A DNA stretch of 64,000 bases from CAVWUA01 sp963758025 (GCA_963758025.1 CAVWUA010000016.1:310001-374000), one strand, 5' to 3'. Positions 46,003-57,403 are shown, counted from the stretch's first letter. A program made the numbers and translations. Notes: a model not told the origin generated them from the sequence alone.

Positions 46003-47754
46003 ATGCTGACCTGTCTGTTAAGCTTGACCCTGGCCGTGTCCGCCGGCCAGTTGCCTGCCGAGAGTGCCTGGCTGAACGCCTTGCCGGCGGACACCGCGGT
46101 CATCGCGCACATGCGAGGCGTCGCGGCGAGCCGCGATGATATGGCCGCGATGGCCCGCGCCATGAGCCCGACCGCGGCGGGACAGGCCGAGGCGATCCTG
46201 AACCAGGTCGTCGCCCAGTTCACCGGGCAGTTTGGCCAACGCGCGGCGCAGGTTCCCTTCTATGTCCTGCTGGAACTGCCGAAACCGGGCCAGGAAGGTC
46301 CGCCGCCGTTCGCGGTGGCCGTGCGGTCGGACGATTACCAGGCCGTTCAGAACGCGATCGCGCAAGGGGGGCAGGCCAAGCCGAAGGCCGAACCCGGCGG
46401 GTACGATTCCGTGACCGGCGGGGACGGCCAGCCCCTCTACACCGTCAAGGGGGACGGTTTCGTCGCGTTCGGGTCGAGCGAAACCCTCATCGGCGCCATC
46501 GCCGCGAAGCCCAAGACCACGCTCGACACGAAGCTTTCCGACGACCTGAAGTCGTCTCTGCTCGGTGGAGACCTCGGTCTCTATATCGACGTGGCGCAGG
46601 TCCAGGAGCAGTACGGCGAGCAGATCGAACAGGCACGCCAGGGGTTGATGGGGGCACTCGATCAGGCGGCCAAACAGGCCGCGAACCCTCATCTCATGGA
46701 TTCCGCCAGGGGGATGTACGACCGCTTCTTCGAGGCGCTGAAGCATGCCCAGGGGTTGGCGCTTCACCTCGATTTCGCCGAGGCGGGGTTGCAGGTCGCC
46801 GGCCTGCTCACGGTCAAGCCCGACAGCCCGGCCGCGCGGAAACTGGCGGAGGCCCGCACCGGCAACGCGGCCATGCTCGCCACGCTGCCGGCGGATGCGG
46901 TCTATTATATTTACATGAACGCGGACGCGGAAACCGTCCAGCGGTTGCAGCGCCTGGGGTTGGCCGTCCTCTTCAGCCAGGGGGAGCCGAAATCCCCCGA
47001 GGCCCAGAAGGCGCTTCAGCAGATCCGTGATGCCGGCGCTCAGGAACTCGCCGGGGCCACGACGTTCGGCGAGGGGGGCCTCCAGAGCCTGAACGTGGTG
47101 AAGGTGAGCGATCCGAAGTCGCTGGTCGCCGCCTCGACCTCATTCAACAAGGCGCTGAACGCCGAAGGGAATTCCGACGTGATCAAGTCGGTGGCGGTTG
47201 AGGAGAATGCCCTGACCTACAAGGGGTTCACCCTGAACCATTCCACGATGACGATGGATGTGGAGAAACTCGTCCAGGCGCAGCCGAACAACCCGAACGC
47301 GGCCGCGAGCGTCAAGGCGTTCCTCGGCGGGGACACGATCCAGATGTGGTACGGCACCAACGGCGAGGTTTACCTCCAGGTCATCGCGCCCAGCGAACAG
47401 GTGGCCAAGGAACGGATCGACTCGTACCTGGACAAGTCGCGGGGCGTCGGGGCGACACCTGGCTTTCAGAAGCTGCGCGCGCTCTTGCCGGAAACCGTCT
47501 CCAGCGCGTTTTTCCTGAACGCCCAGGGGCTCGTCCGTCAAATCGTCTCCCAGATCTCGGCCGCCTCGCCGAAGAACGCGGACCTGACGGTTCCGGCGGA
47601 CATGCCGAAGCCGCCGGCTTTGCTTGGCGGTGCGCTGACGACCTCGAAGCAGGGATATCGTTTCCAGTTCGCCCTTCCCAGCGACGTCGGTCCGGTGATC
47701 GAGAAGGGGCTCGTTCCGGTCATCCAGCAAGTCCAGGGGGCGGGGAACCCCTGA
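46003..47754 (+). CDS. Secreted planctomycete protein, DUF3352-like
   Basis: A 583-residue protein starting at the ATG at 46003, with AAGGAG nine bases upstream. A short signal peptide (LTCLLSLTLAVSAGQLPA) is followed by a large globular alpha/beta region with repeating patterns such as LPADTAVIAHMRG, LPADAVYYIYMNAD and LLPETVSSAFFLNAQG, consistent with tandem copies of one domain. This pattern resembles DUF3352-type proteins found across planctomycetes and cyanobacteria. No catalytic residues are evident. A good hairpin terminator lies 55 bases after the stop. Confidence 0.6.
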   Translation: MLTCLLSLTLAVSAGQLPAESAWLNALPADTAVIAHMRGVAASRDDMAAMARAMSPTAAGQAEAILNQVVAQFTGQFGQRAAQVPFYVLLELPKPGQEGPPPFAVAVRSDDYQAVQNAIAQGGQAKPKAEPGGYDSVTGGDGQPLYTVKGDGFVAFGSSETLIGAIAAKPKTTLDTKLSDDLKSSLLGGDLGLYIDVAQVQEQYGEQIEQARQGLMGALDQAAKQAANPHLMDSARGMYDRFFEALKHAQGLALHLDFAEAGLQVAGLLTVKPDSPAARKLAEARTGNAAMLATLPADAVYYIYMNADAETVQRLQRLGLAVLFSQGEPKSPEAQKALQQIRDAGAQELAGATTFGEGGLQSLNVVKVSDPKSLVAASTSFNKALNAEGNSDVIKSVAVEENALTYKGFTLNHSTMTMDVEKLVQAQPNNPNAAASVKAFLGGDTIQMWYGTNGEVYLQVIAPSEQVAKERIDSYLDKSRGVGATPGFQKLRALLPETVSSAFFLNAQGLVRQIVSQISAASPKNADLTVPADMPKPPALLGGALTTSKQGYRFQFALPSDVGPVIEKGLVPVIQQVQGAGNP

Positions 47755-47808
47755 TTGTCCGGTTGGAGCGGTCGCGCCGTTCCTGACGAATCGGATCACG
47801 CCAAGCGA

Positions 47809-47838
47809 GGGCGGTGCCGCGAGGTCGCGGTACCGCCC
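47809..47838 (+). terminator. Rho-independent terminator
   Basis: A 13-bp stem (GGGCGGTGCCGCG with one G:T-type mismatch) and AGGT loop is followed by TTCTTTCGTTT. It lies 55 bases after the secreted-protein gene ending at 47754. Confidence 0.82.
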
Positions 47839-48420
47839 TTCTTTCGTTTGCGGGGGAAAAACGTTCAAGGTTCGCGGGGAAGAATGCCGAGGAAATGATC
47901 TGGTACTCCACGCCCACACCAGGTACAAGAGGCCCACCGCGGTGAACGCGACGCCATCCGTTGACGGGTACGGGCGGACCGGGAGGGTCTGGCCGACAAG
48001 TCCCACGGAGGGGGCGAACAGCGCGGGACCTCTGCGCGGTCCGATGGACGGGCCGCGCGGTGGGACGCGGTCCACCATGAAGGGGGACCGTGGGGCCTTC
48101 GACGCGAGGTCTGCCCAGGGAAGGGTCGGGGATATCTCCCCGCACGAGAATCACCCCGCCGCTCATCTTCGCACTCTTTTCTTGGCGTCTCCGCCCGATC
48201 CGTTGGGCACGGTCCGTCCACGCCGACTCCTCAGGGGGAGTCCCCGTGAACGGCTCGTTCCCCGTCCGGACGGAGTTTCCTTCTCACGTCGTCCGGTCCC
48301 GAGAGCGATGGGGGCACGGTGTCATGATCCGGCACCGGCTCACCATGTTGGATGTTCCACACCCACCGCCGCCGCACCGGCGCGGGCAGGGTCGTCCTCG
48401 GGGAAAGGAGTCCAAGCGGC
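47839..48420 (+). other. Long intergenic region before the thioredoxin-protease gene
   Basis: This stretch of about 580 bases contains no gene I can support. A minus-strand frame starting at 48078 includes one hydrophobic stretch (GVAFTAVGLLYLVWAW), but it has no proper end and runs back into the terminator. The last 20 bases carry GGGAAAGGAG, the ribosome site of the next gene. Confidence 0.4.
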
Positions 48421-50076
48421 ATGACCACGGCCACCTTGATTCTGGCTCTGCTGGCCCTGCCGGCCGCCGGGCCAGCCGACACACCTGTTATTCTCGACTT
48501 CTACACCACCACGTGTGGCCCTTGCCAGCAGATGGCCCCGGCCATCGAGATGCTCAAGAGCAAGGGTTACCCGGTCAAGAAGATCAACCTGGAAACCTCC
48601 CCCGAGCTGGGAGCGCGCTACCACGTCGAGGCCGTGCCGACGTTCATCGTCGTCGATCGCCAGTGGCAGGAGCTGGCCCGGACCGAGGGGCTCCAGGACC
48701 CCGGCAATATCGCCTCCCTCTACAACAAGGCCTATACCAAGCTCGCCAGCGCGCGTGCCGAGGAGGAGCCGGACGCCGCCGAGGCGGACGAATCCTTCGA
48801 CACCGAGATCGCCAGCGAGGAGCCGGACCAGGACGACCAGGGCCTCCAGTTCACCGAGACGCGCAACGCGCCCAAGCCCTGGGAAACCGGCGTGCGGATT
48901 CGCATCTTCGGCCCGGGACGGACCGTCGGGCTGGGTTCCGGCACGATCGTCCACAGCACGGCGGACGAGGCCGTGATCCTGACGTGCGCTCATATCTTCA
49001 AGGTCGATGGGGCCCGGACGCAGTATCCGCCGTCGAAGTTTCCGCTCCGGATCGAGGTGGACCTCTTCGACGGCGTCCTGCACGGCTCACCCGACCACCC
49101 CTCGCTCCACCCGACCGATACGATCGCCGGCCAGGCGATCGACTATGACTTCAACACCGATGTCGGCCTGATCCGGATTCGTCCCGGCGCAAGCTGGCCG
49201 CCTCGCCGGTCGTGCCGGTCGATTGGCAGCCCCAGCGCGGCCTGAAGATGACCACCGTCGGCTGCTCCGAAGGTCACAACGCGACCCCCTGGACGACCCA
49301 CATCACCGACACGAGCGTCCGGGGGCTGGGCGACTCGCGGGGCCGCGTGATCCCCCACTACGAGGCGATCCAGTGCGCCCACGCGCCGATGCAGGGGCGC
49401 TCCGGCGGCGGCCTGTACACCCGGGACGGCTTCGTCGCGGGCGTGTGCAACTTCCAGGAGCCGCACGCGGGGCATGGGTTGTACGCCTCCCCGCGGTCGA
49501 TCTACCGGATGCTCGACAAGAACAAGTTGACGATCTGCTACAATCCGGCCGCCCCGACCCCCGAAACCCTGCTCGCCGATCGTCCGACGGATGCGGGGCG
49601 GACGAAGCTCCGGGCGCAGAACCCGACCGCGACGCCGCGCACGGCGGCCTCGGGAAGTCGCGTCTATCCGATCCCGTCGCCCGAGATGGTCGGCAGCGAC
49701 CTGCCGCGGGTTGCCTCGGCCGAGGAGGATCGCCGCCCGTCGTCCGGTGCTCAAAACGCCTGGCAGGCCGTCTCCCGGGCACCCCGGCGCGGAGGCCCCG
49801 GCCCTGGCGTCCTCACGCCCCGGCCCGCAGCCTCGCGGGAACACGACGCGCCGACGGGTCGCCGCGGATACCTTCCCCGAAGGGGAGGACACGTCGGAGG
49901 CCGTCGCCACCGAGATGCAGATGGCCCCGGAGGTCGCCGCCGACGGCTGGCCCACCGACGCCGCCTGGAACGACACGCCCGCTCCGGCCTCGCGTCGTCG
50001 GAAGACCACCCCGGAGGATGAGGTGAGCGGCTGGCGGGCCGTCAAGGTCCTGCCCGCCGCCACGTCACCGCGCTGA
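48421..50076 (+). CDS. Thioredoxin-fold / trypsin-like protease fusion (frameshifted)
   Basis: The ATG at 48421 follows GGAAAGGAG and starts a short signal-like segment. Residues about 20-110 are a thioredoxin fold with active site CGPC (TTTCGPCQQM) and cis-proline loop AVPTFIVVD. An acidic linker (EEEPDAAEADES) leads to a trypsin-like domain: GLGSGTIVHS, histidine in ILTCAHIF, aspartate in DFNTDVGLIRI, and serine in MQGRSGGGLYT. The chain ends in a low-complexity tail. Two frame corrections are needed: one missing base near 49190, joining RIRPG to KLAASPVVPVDW, and one near 49750-49800. Order and motifs make the fusion robust despite the shifts, because the first frame already contains both the thioredoxin and the protease His/Asp. 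Extracytoplasmic redox-regulated proteolysis is an inference. Confidence 0.8.
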
Positions 50077-50087
50077 GTCGTTCGGGA

Positions 50088-51032
50088 TCACTGCGGGCGA
50101 TCGAGGAATCCGCGCCCCTTCAGCCACGTTTCACAAAGCCCCGGCCAGGCGCCAAACGCCTTGTTCGGGGCGATTTTATGCACGGTGGAACCCTGGCCCA
50201 GACCGAGGCCGTGCTGCCCTTTCTCGAACAGGTGGAACTCGACGGGGACCCCCGCCTTGCGCAGGGCCAGCACGAACAGGATGCTGTTCTCCGGCGGGCA
50301 CGCCGCGATCCTCGTTCGTCTGCACGAGGAACGTCGGTGGGGTTTCCGCCGTCACCTGGGTCTCGTTCGAGAGGCTCTGAACCAGCTCCTTCGGCGGGTT
50401 TTCGCCCAGCAGGTTGCGCAACGAGCCGGAATGCCCATAAGGCGTGGCGATCGCGATGACGGGATAGGCCAGCACGGCCAGGTCGGGACGGCAGCTCTGC
50501 CGGTCGATCGGGTCGTCGGCGTCGCTCTTGCCCGCGTCGAAGTGAGTCGCGGCCGTCGAGGCGAGGTGTCCCCCCGCCGAGAACCCGAGAATCCCCACCC
50601 GCTTCGGGTCGATCCCCCATTCCGACGCCTTCGCGCGGGTCGTCCGGATCGCCCGCTGGGCGTCCTGGATCATGGCCGGGTGATGGTAGCGCGGCCCGAG
50701 ACGGTACTTGAGGACGACCCCGGTCACGCCGATCGAGTTGAGCCACTCGGCGACCTGCGTCCCCTCGTGCTCCGCCGCCAGCATCCCGTAGCCGCCCCCC
50801 GGGCAGATGACGAACGCCGCGCCCGTGTTCGTCGCGGGGTCGGGACGGTACACCGTGATCGACGGCTGGTCCTGCGGCTCCTGACCGACCGCGCCAGGCG
50901 CGCCTCCGGCCAGAGCGGCAGGGTCTGCGGCTCCGCCGCCCGGGCGGCCGTCATGGCCCACATGGCCCCTCCCACCACCATCCACACGGCAAGCCGCATG
51001 ACCCGCGATCGCATCCCCGGCTGTGTCGGCAT
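50088..51032 (-). CDS. Secreted alpha/beta hydrolase, esterase-like (frameshifted)
   Basis: An esterase of about 314 residues with a signal peptide (VMRLAVWMVVGGAMWAMTAA). The ATG at 51032 has AGAGGTGG upstream. The oxyanion region is AFVICPGGGYGMLA, the nucleophile serine is in GILGFSAGGHLAST, the acid is likely in TNEDRGVP, and the histidine in KGQHGLGLG. This pattern is that of acetylxylan-esterase/BD-FAE-like enzymes. Two frame corrections are needed, near 50920 (WPEGAPGAVGQEP) and near 50285 (GVPAENSILFVLALRKAGVP). It converges with the thioredoxin-protease gene, leaving only 11 bases between stops. It could deacetylate polysaccharides; the substrate is unknown. Confidence 0.82.
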
Positions 51033-51171
51033 GGTCCACCTCTTTCGGTTTGTGTTCGTCGGAACGGTTCTTCTGAGCCTGGTGAAGCGGTTCAGTGTCG
51101 CGGGCGCCACGGTCCTTGTCAAACCCCTAGAGCCGCGCCCGTCCGCCGGACTGACAGGCGCGCCGGAAAGT

Positions 51172-51186
51172 CTGCCAAAGTGGCAG
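51172..51186 (+). promoter_or_regulatory. Inverted repeat, possible activator site for groL
   Basis: CTGCCA-AAG-TGGCAG is a perfect 6-bp dyad centred about 85 bases upstream of the putative sigma-54 promoter's -24 element. This is the spacing expected for an enhancer-binding-protein site. The dyad is short, so it could occur by chance. Confidence 0.35.
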
Positions 51187-51262
51187 GATCGAAAAGACAC
51201 GCCTCAAAGAGCGGTTTTCGCAACCTGGCTCATCAAAAGGATTAATGGCAATCCGGACGCGA

Positions 51263-51278
51263 TGGTACATTTCTTGCA
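51263..51278 (+). promoter_or_regulatory. Sigma-54 (-24/-12) promoter match upstream of groL
   Basis: TGGTACATTTCTTGCA fits the sigma-54 consensus TGGYACR-N4-TTGCW at every defined position. The invariant GG (51264-51265) and GC (51276-51277) are separated by exactly 10 bases. It lies 81 bases upstream of the groL GTG in the correct orientation, inside an intergenic region. No CIRCE element was seen there. Confidence 0.6.
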
Positions 51279-51358
51279 CAACCTCCGCGACGAACCCGAC
51301 CCCGGGCCCACATCGTGATCGACGGAACCGGGATGTCAGCGTCGAAGGAGAATCCAAC

Positions 51359-53058
<1,700 letters not shown>

Positions 53059-53215
53059 GCCTGGCCATCGTATCCGACCGTGGCTTCGGTCGTTCGTTTC
53101 GCGAATTCGAGAACTTGAGATGGTTGGGAGAACATCCGGCCCCGGAACGTCCAAAGGGGCCGGATCGTTCCATCCCTTGAGAGAGCCGAGACAGATTCAA
53201 CAGGAAACCATTCCG

Positions 53216-53509
53216 ATGGCCAAGATTCGTCCGCTTGAAGACCGCGTGGTGATCCAGCAGATTGAGGCCGAGGAGAAGACGGCCGGTGGGATCGTCCTGC
53301 CCGACACGGCCCGGGAGAAGCCGCAGCGCGGCCGGGTGCTCGCCGTGGGTCCGGGCAAGATGCTCGATAGCGGCGACCGCGCCGAGATCGGTGTCAAGGA
53401 AGGGGACGAGGTCCTCTTCGGGAAGTACTCCGGCACGGAGATCAAGCTCGAAGGGGAGGAGATCAAGATCCTCCGCGAGACTGACATCCTGGCCAAGATC
53501 GAAAAGTGA
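53216..53509 (+). CDS. groS: Co-chaperonin GroES
   Basis: A 97-residue GroES, normal for the family and with no frame problem. MAKIRPLEDRVVIQQIEAEE opens the beta-barrel, EKTAGGIVLPDTAREKPQRG is the mobile loop that contacts GroEL, and EGDEVLFGKYSGTEIKLEGE is the conserved roof-side region. It lies between two groL genes on the same strand, so it could serve both. A REP-like palindrome begins 12 bases after its stop. Confidence 0.95.
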   Translation: MAKIRPLEDRVVIQQIEAEEKTAGGIVLPDTAREKPQRGRVLAVGPGKMLDSGDRAEIGVKEGDEVLFGKYSGTEIKLEGEEIKILRETDILAKIEK

Positions 53510-53521
53510 GTGAATGAGCCC

Positions 53522-53575
53522 GTTGGGTGGGTTTCGCCCACCGGTCTTCCCTTCGGTGGGTTGTCCCCACCCAAC
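53522..53575. repeat. Diverged REP-like palindrome between groS and groL2
   Basis: Outer arms GTTGGGTGGG and CCCACCCAAC are exact complements, with inner near-complementary arms CCCACCG and CGGTGGG. Each arm aligns with the RAYT palindromes at 29.8-30.6 kb at about 17 of 22 positions (GTxGGGTGGGxxxCGCCCACC). It ends 22 bases before the groL2 start codon, so it may attenuate or separate groL2 expression. Confidence 0.7.
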
Positions 53576-53597
53576 ATGAATGAGGAGCCTCCGAACC

Positions 53598-55226
53598 GTG
53601 GCCAAGCAACTTCTCTTTTCTGACGCCGCGCGGCGGAAGATGCTCGAAGGCGTCGAGATCCTGGCCCACGCCGTCGGGACGACGCTCGGGCCGACCGGCC
53701 GCAACGTCATCCTTTCCAAGACGTTCGGCGGGCCGACCGTCACCAAGGACGGCGTGACCGTGTCGAAGGAGATCGAATTGCCCGATCCCTTCGAGAACAT
53801 GGGCGCGAAGCTGGTCAACGTCGTCGCGTGCAAGACGTCCGACATCGCCGGCGACGGCACGACCACCGCCACCATCCTGGCCCGCGCCATTTACCGCGAA
53901 GGGCTGCGTAACATCACCTCCGGCGCCCATCCGATGGCCGTGCGACGGGGGATCGAGAAGGCGGTCGAGGCCGCCATCGACGAGCTGCACGGCTCGCTCT
54001 CCCGTCCGGTCGAGAAGAAGGAGGAGATCGCCCAGGTCGGCACCATCTCCGCCAACAACGACCCGACGATCGGCCAGATGCTGGCCGATGCCGTGGAGCG
54101 CGTCGGCCGCGACGGCGTCATCACCGTCGAGGAAGGCAAGACCGCCCAGACGAGCCTGGAGTTCGTCGAGGGCATGCAGTTCGACAAGGGATATAGCTCC
54201 CCCTACTTCGTCACCAATCCGCAGACGATGGAGGTCGAATACGAGGATTGCCTGATCCTGCTTCACGAGAAGAAGATCAGCAGCCTCCGCGACATGATCC
54301 CGCTGCTGGAGAAGGTCGCGCAGTCGGGCCAGCCGCTCTTGATCGTCGCCGAGGACGTCGAGGGTGAGGCCCTGGCCGCCCTGGTCGTGAACAAGCTGCG
54401 CGGCGTTCTGAACATCTGCGCGGTCAAGGCGCCGGGCTTTGGCGACCGCCGCAAGGCCATGCTCGGCGACATCGCCGTGCTGACCGGCGGCACCGTCCTC
54501 AGCGAGGACCTCGGCATGAAGCTGGAGAGCGTCCAGCTCAACCAGCTCGGCGAGGCCAAGCAGATCAAGGTCAACAAGGACAGCACGACGATCATCCAGG
54601 GGGCCGGCAAGAAGGAGGAGATCCAGCGTCGGGTCGATCAGCTCCGCCGCCAGATCGAGGAGACCGAGAGCGAGTACGACAAGGAGAAGTTCCAGGAGCG
54701 GCTCGCGAAGATCTCCGGCGGCGTGGCGTTGATCAACGTCGGCGCGGCGACCGAGGCGGAGATGAAGGAGAAGAAGGCCCGCATCGAGGACGCCCTGCAC
54801 GCCACGCGGGCCGCCGCCGAGGAGGGGATCGTCCCCGGCGGCGGCACGGCCCTGTTGCGTTGCATTCCCGCCGTGCAGAAGCGGATCGAATCCCTTGAGG
54901 GGGACGAGAAGCTCGGCGGCGCGATCGTCCTGCGGGCGCTTGAGGAGCCGATCCGGCACATCGCGCACAACTCCGGCCACGACGGCGCCGTGGTGGCCGA
55001 GGAGGTCAAGGAGCGCAAGGGGGCCGAGGGCTTCAACGCCAACACGGGCGAGTACGTGGACATGTTCAAGGCCGGCATCGTGGACCCGACCAAGGTCACG
55101 CGCTCCGCGCTTCAGAACGCCTCGTCGATCGCCGCCCTGATGCTGACCACCGAGGCGATGATCACCAACATCAAGGAAGAGGACGAAGGCAAGAACGCCC
55201 CGCGCGTCGAAGGCTCGGTCCGCTGA
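53598..55226 (+). CDS. groL2: Chaperonin GroEL, copy 2 without GGM tail
   Basis: A complete 542-residue second GroEL, starting with GTG at 53598 after TGAGGAG. It keeps LGPTGRNVILSKTFGGPTVT, GDGTTTATILARAI and VGAATEAEMKEKK, so the ATPase site appears intact. It lacks the Gly-Met tail and instead ends EEDEGKNAPRVEGSVR. Internal differences from copy 1, for example NVVACKTSDIAGDG and YSSPYFVTNPQTMEVEYEDC, show an old duplication rather than a recent one. Multiple GroELs are common in planctomycetes; non-GGM copies often have specialised clients. No frameshift is present, in contrast to copy 1. Confidence 0.94.
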   Translation: MAKQLLFSDAARRKMLEGVEILAHAVGTTLGPTGRNVILSKTFGGPTVTKDGVTVSKEIELPDPFENMGAKLVNVVACKTSDIAGDGTTTATILARAIYREGLRNITSGAHPMAVRRGIEKAVEAAIDELHGSLSRPVEKKEEIAQVGTISANNDPTIGQMLADAVERVGRDGVITVEEGKTAQTSLEFVEGMQFDKGYSSPYFVTNPQTMEVEYEDCLILLHEKKISSLRDMIPLLEKVAQSGQPLLIVAEDVEGEALAALVVNKLRGVLNICAVKAPGFGDRRKAMLGDIAVLTGGTVLSEDLGMKLESVQLNQLGEAKQIKVNKDSTTIIQGAGKKEEIQRRVDQLRRQIEETESEYDKEKFQERLAKISGGVALINVGAATEAEMKEKKARIEDALHATRAAAEEGIVPGGGTALLRCIPAVQKRIESLEGDEKLGGAIVLRALEEPIRHIAHNSGHDGAVVAEEVKERKGAEGFNANTGEYVDMFKAGIVDPTKVTRSALQNASSIAALMLTTEAMITNIKEEDEGKNAPRVEGSVR

Positions 55227-55251
55227 GCCAGGCCAAAATCGCGTCGTGGCC

Positions 55252-55272
55252 GGGGACGGTTCCTCCGTCCCC
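55252..55272 (+). terminator. Hairpin after groL2
   Basis: GGGGACGG and CCGTCCCC form an 8-bp stem with a 5-base loop, 26 bases after the groL2 stop. There is no T tract, so it is only a possible terminator. Confidence 0.4.
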
Positions 55273-55592
55273 CCACGCCTCCGACGCCTTCTCAGGCTCG
55301 TCGATCCGGTAGTAAGTCCTTCAATCCGCCCATTTTGAAACATCCTTCCTGACGATTTCACCTTCATTTGGTCTCGATCGTTCTCCCCAATCCTCTCGGC
55401 CGATCGACGGAAAAAATCGGTCGAAGATCGGGTCGATCCTTTTCGTTTGTACCGTCGTAAAAACAAACGCGAAATAAATCTGCGAACAGCGAGGCGGGGC
55501 TTGGCCGGCGAGGTGTCCGAGTTGGGACCCTTTGTGGTATCATGACGTTGGATCAATCGCCGACAACCGACCCCGATTGAGTTACGGTGCCG
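55273..55592 (+). promoter_or_regulatory. Promoter region of dnaJ-grpE
   Basis: This 320-base region is AT-richer than its flanks around 55400-55480. It contains a 7-bp dyad CGTTTGT/ACAAACG at 55444-55469 and an extended -10-like TGGTATCAT at 55535-55543, 50 bases upstream of dnaJ. No CIRCE (TTAGCACTC-N9-GAGTGCTAA) is present. The assignment of any of these as functional is tentative. Confidence 0.35.
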
Positions 55593-56740
55593 ATGGCCAC
55601 GACCAAACGCGATTACTATGAGGTCCTCAGTCTGGGACGGACGCCTCGGCCGACGAGATCAAGAAAGCCTATCGGCAGATGGCCTTGAAGAACCACCCGG
55701 ACAAGAACCCGGGGGACGAGGCCGCCGAGCGCCGGTTCAAGGAGGCGGCCGAGGCCTACGAGGTCCTCTCCGACCCCGACAAGCGAGCGCGGTACGACCG
55801 TTACGGGCACGCCGGGCTGAATGGAGCGGGCGTCCACGACTTCCGCAACGCCGAAGACATCATGTCGGCGTTCTCCGACATCTTCGGCGGCGGCCTGTTC
55901 GGCGACCTGTTCGGCACGCGACGGCGGGGACCTCGGCCCGGGCTCGACATCCAGATGCGTCTGGAGATCGACCTCATCGAGGCCGCCCGAGGCGCGACGA
56001 AGACCCTGGAGTTGCGCCGGCAGGAGCTCTGCAACGAGTGCAACGGCAGCGGGGCTCGCAAGGGGACCGTCGCGACCACCTGCGACTACTGCCGGGGCCA
56101 GGGCCAGGTCGTCCAGTCGCGTGGCTTCTTCCAGGTGGCGACGACCTGCCCGGCCTGCGGGGGCGAGGGCGTCCGCGTCACCGACCCTTGCCCGAGTTGC
56201 CGAGGCTCCGGAAAATTGCCCGCTTCGGTGAACCTCCAGGTCGATGTTCCACCCGGCGTCGATACGGGAATGTGGCTGCAACTGCGGAACCAGGGGGAAC
56301 CGGGCGACCCCGGAGCGCCTCGGGGCAACCTCCGAATCCAGATCGTCGTGCGCAAGCACCCGTTCTTCGAGCGGCGGGGCAACGACCTGTTCTGCCAGGT
56401 CCCGATCAGCTTTCCCCAGGCCGTGCTCGGCGCGGAAATCGAGGTCCCCACGCTCGATGGTCCCGACCACCTGACCATCCCCAAAGGCACGCAGAGCGGC
56501 GAGATCCTGAAGCTCAAGGGCCGGGGCATGCCCGACATCAACGGCCGGGGCCGGGGGGACGAACTGGTCGAGGTCGTCGTCGAGACCCCCAAGCACCTGA
56601 CCCCTCGGCAGGAAGAACTCCTCCGCGAACTGGCGGAGATCGAGCACGAGACAGTCAGCCCCCGGCGCAAGAGCTTCTTCGAGAAGCTCCGCGACTACTT
56701 CACCGAAGACGCGGAGCCGGGCGACGAGAGCACGGTTTGA
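55593..56740 (+). CDS. dnaJ: Chaperone DnaJ (frameshifted)
   Basis: A full-domain type I DnaJ of about 382 residues. The J domain begins TTKRDYYEVLS and has HPD in NHPDKNPGD. A short Gly/Phe segment (IFGGGLFGDLFG) follows. Four zinc-finger repeats are intact: CNECNGSG, CDYCRGQG, CPACGGEG and CPSCRGSG. The C-terminal substrate-binding domain ends in RRKSFFEKLRDYF. One base is missing near 55645; correction gives TASADEIKKAYRQMAL. grpE starts 13 bases downstream, so the two are co-transcribed. dnaK is not in the window. Confidence 0.93.
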
Positions 56741-56753
56741 GGATCCCACGTTT

Positions 56754-57301
56754 ATGAGCAAGCCAGAAAACCGTCCCGAGACGGAATCAGAATTCCCAGC
56801 GTCCGGATCAGGGGGCCTCGGTGGAGCCGGACACGGCTCCGGCCGGGGAGATCGAGGAACTGCGCCGGCAGCGGGACGACTATCTCGACCAGCTTCAGCG
56901 CGCCCGAGCGGACTTCTCCAACTACCAGAAGCGTGCCCGCGCCCAGGCCGACGCCGACCTCCGCTATGCCGTCGGGCCGCTGTCGCTCGACCTGCTCGCC
57001 GTGCTCGATAATTTCGAGCGTGCCACCGAGGCCGCGCGAGCCTCCGGCGCGCGAGTCGATCGTCGAGGGGCTGGAGATGGTGCGAAAGCAGTTGCTCTCG
57101 ACCCTGGCCAAGCACGGTATCGAGCCGATCGAGGCCCTCGGCCAGCCCTTCGATCCCAATCAGCACGAAGCGCTGCTCCAGCAACCGGACGCCAATCACC
57201 CCGAAGGCACCGTCGTCGCCGAGATGGGCAAAGGTTATCGGCTTCACGACCGGGTGCTGCGACCTTCCAAGGTGGCCGTCTCCGTTCCGCCGGCGGAGTG
57301 A
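56754..57301 (+). CDS. grpE: Nucleotide exchange factor GrpE (frameshifted)
   Basis: A GrpE of about 182 residues. The ATG at 56754 gives SKPENRPETESEFP, a usual acidic disordered N-terminus. The long coiled coil is EIEELRRQRDDYLDQLQRAR then ADFSNYQKRARAQADADL, followed by LLAVLDNFERATEAARA. The head contains VEGLEMVRKQLLSTLAKHGI, FDPNQHEALLQQP and YRLHDRVLRPSKVAVS. Two shifts, near 56815 and near 57055, must be corrected. GrpE releases ADP from DnaK. It follows dnaJ directly and precedes an FmdB-type gene by about 100 bases. Confidence 0.92.
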
Positions 57302-57403
57302 TCGCCGGTTTTCCCGGTTCTTTTTGCAAATCTACTTTTTTTCCGATCTTCGTTCCGGTTCGATCCGAGCACGGAGATCCGGGATCCTTTTCAGGGTCAA
57401 CGC

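Noticed and set aside
47839..48078. Possible small minus-strand membrane protein with one hydrophobic segment.
   Set aside because: The frame runs through the terminator and into the opposite gene without a stop, and the start has no ribosome site.
53463..55556. A 697-codon minus-strand frame opposite groL2.
   Set aside because: groL2 is unambiguous on the plus strand; the antisense frame is rich in Leu/Gly/Asp shadow codons only.
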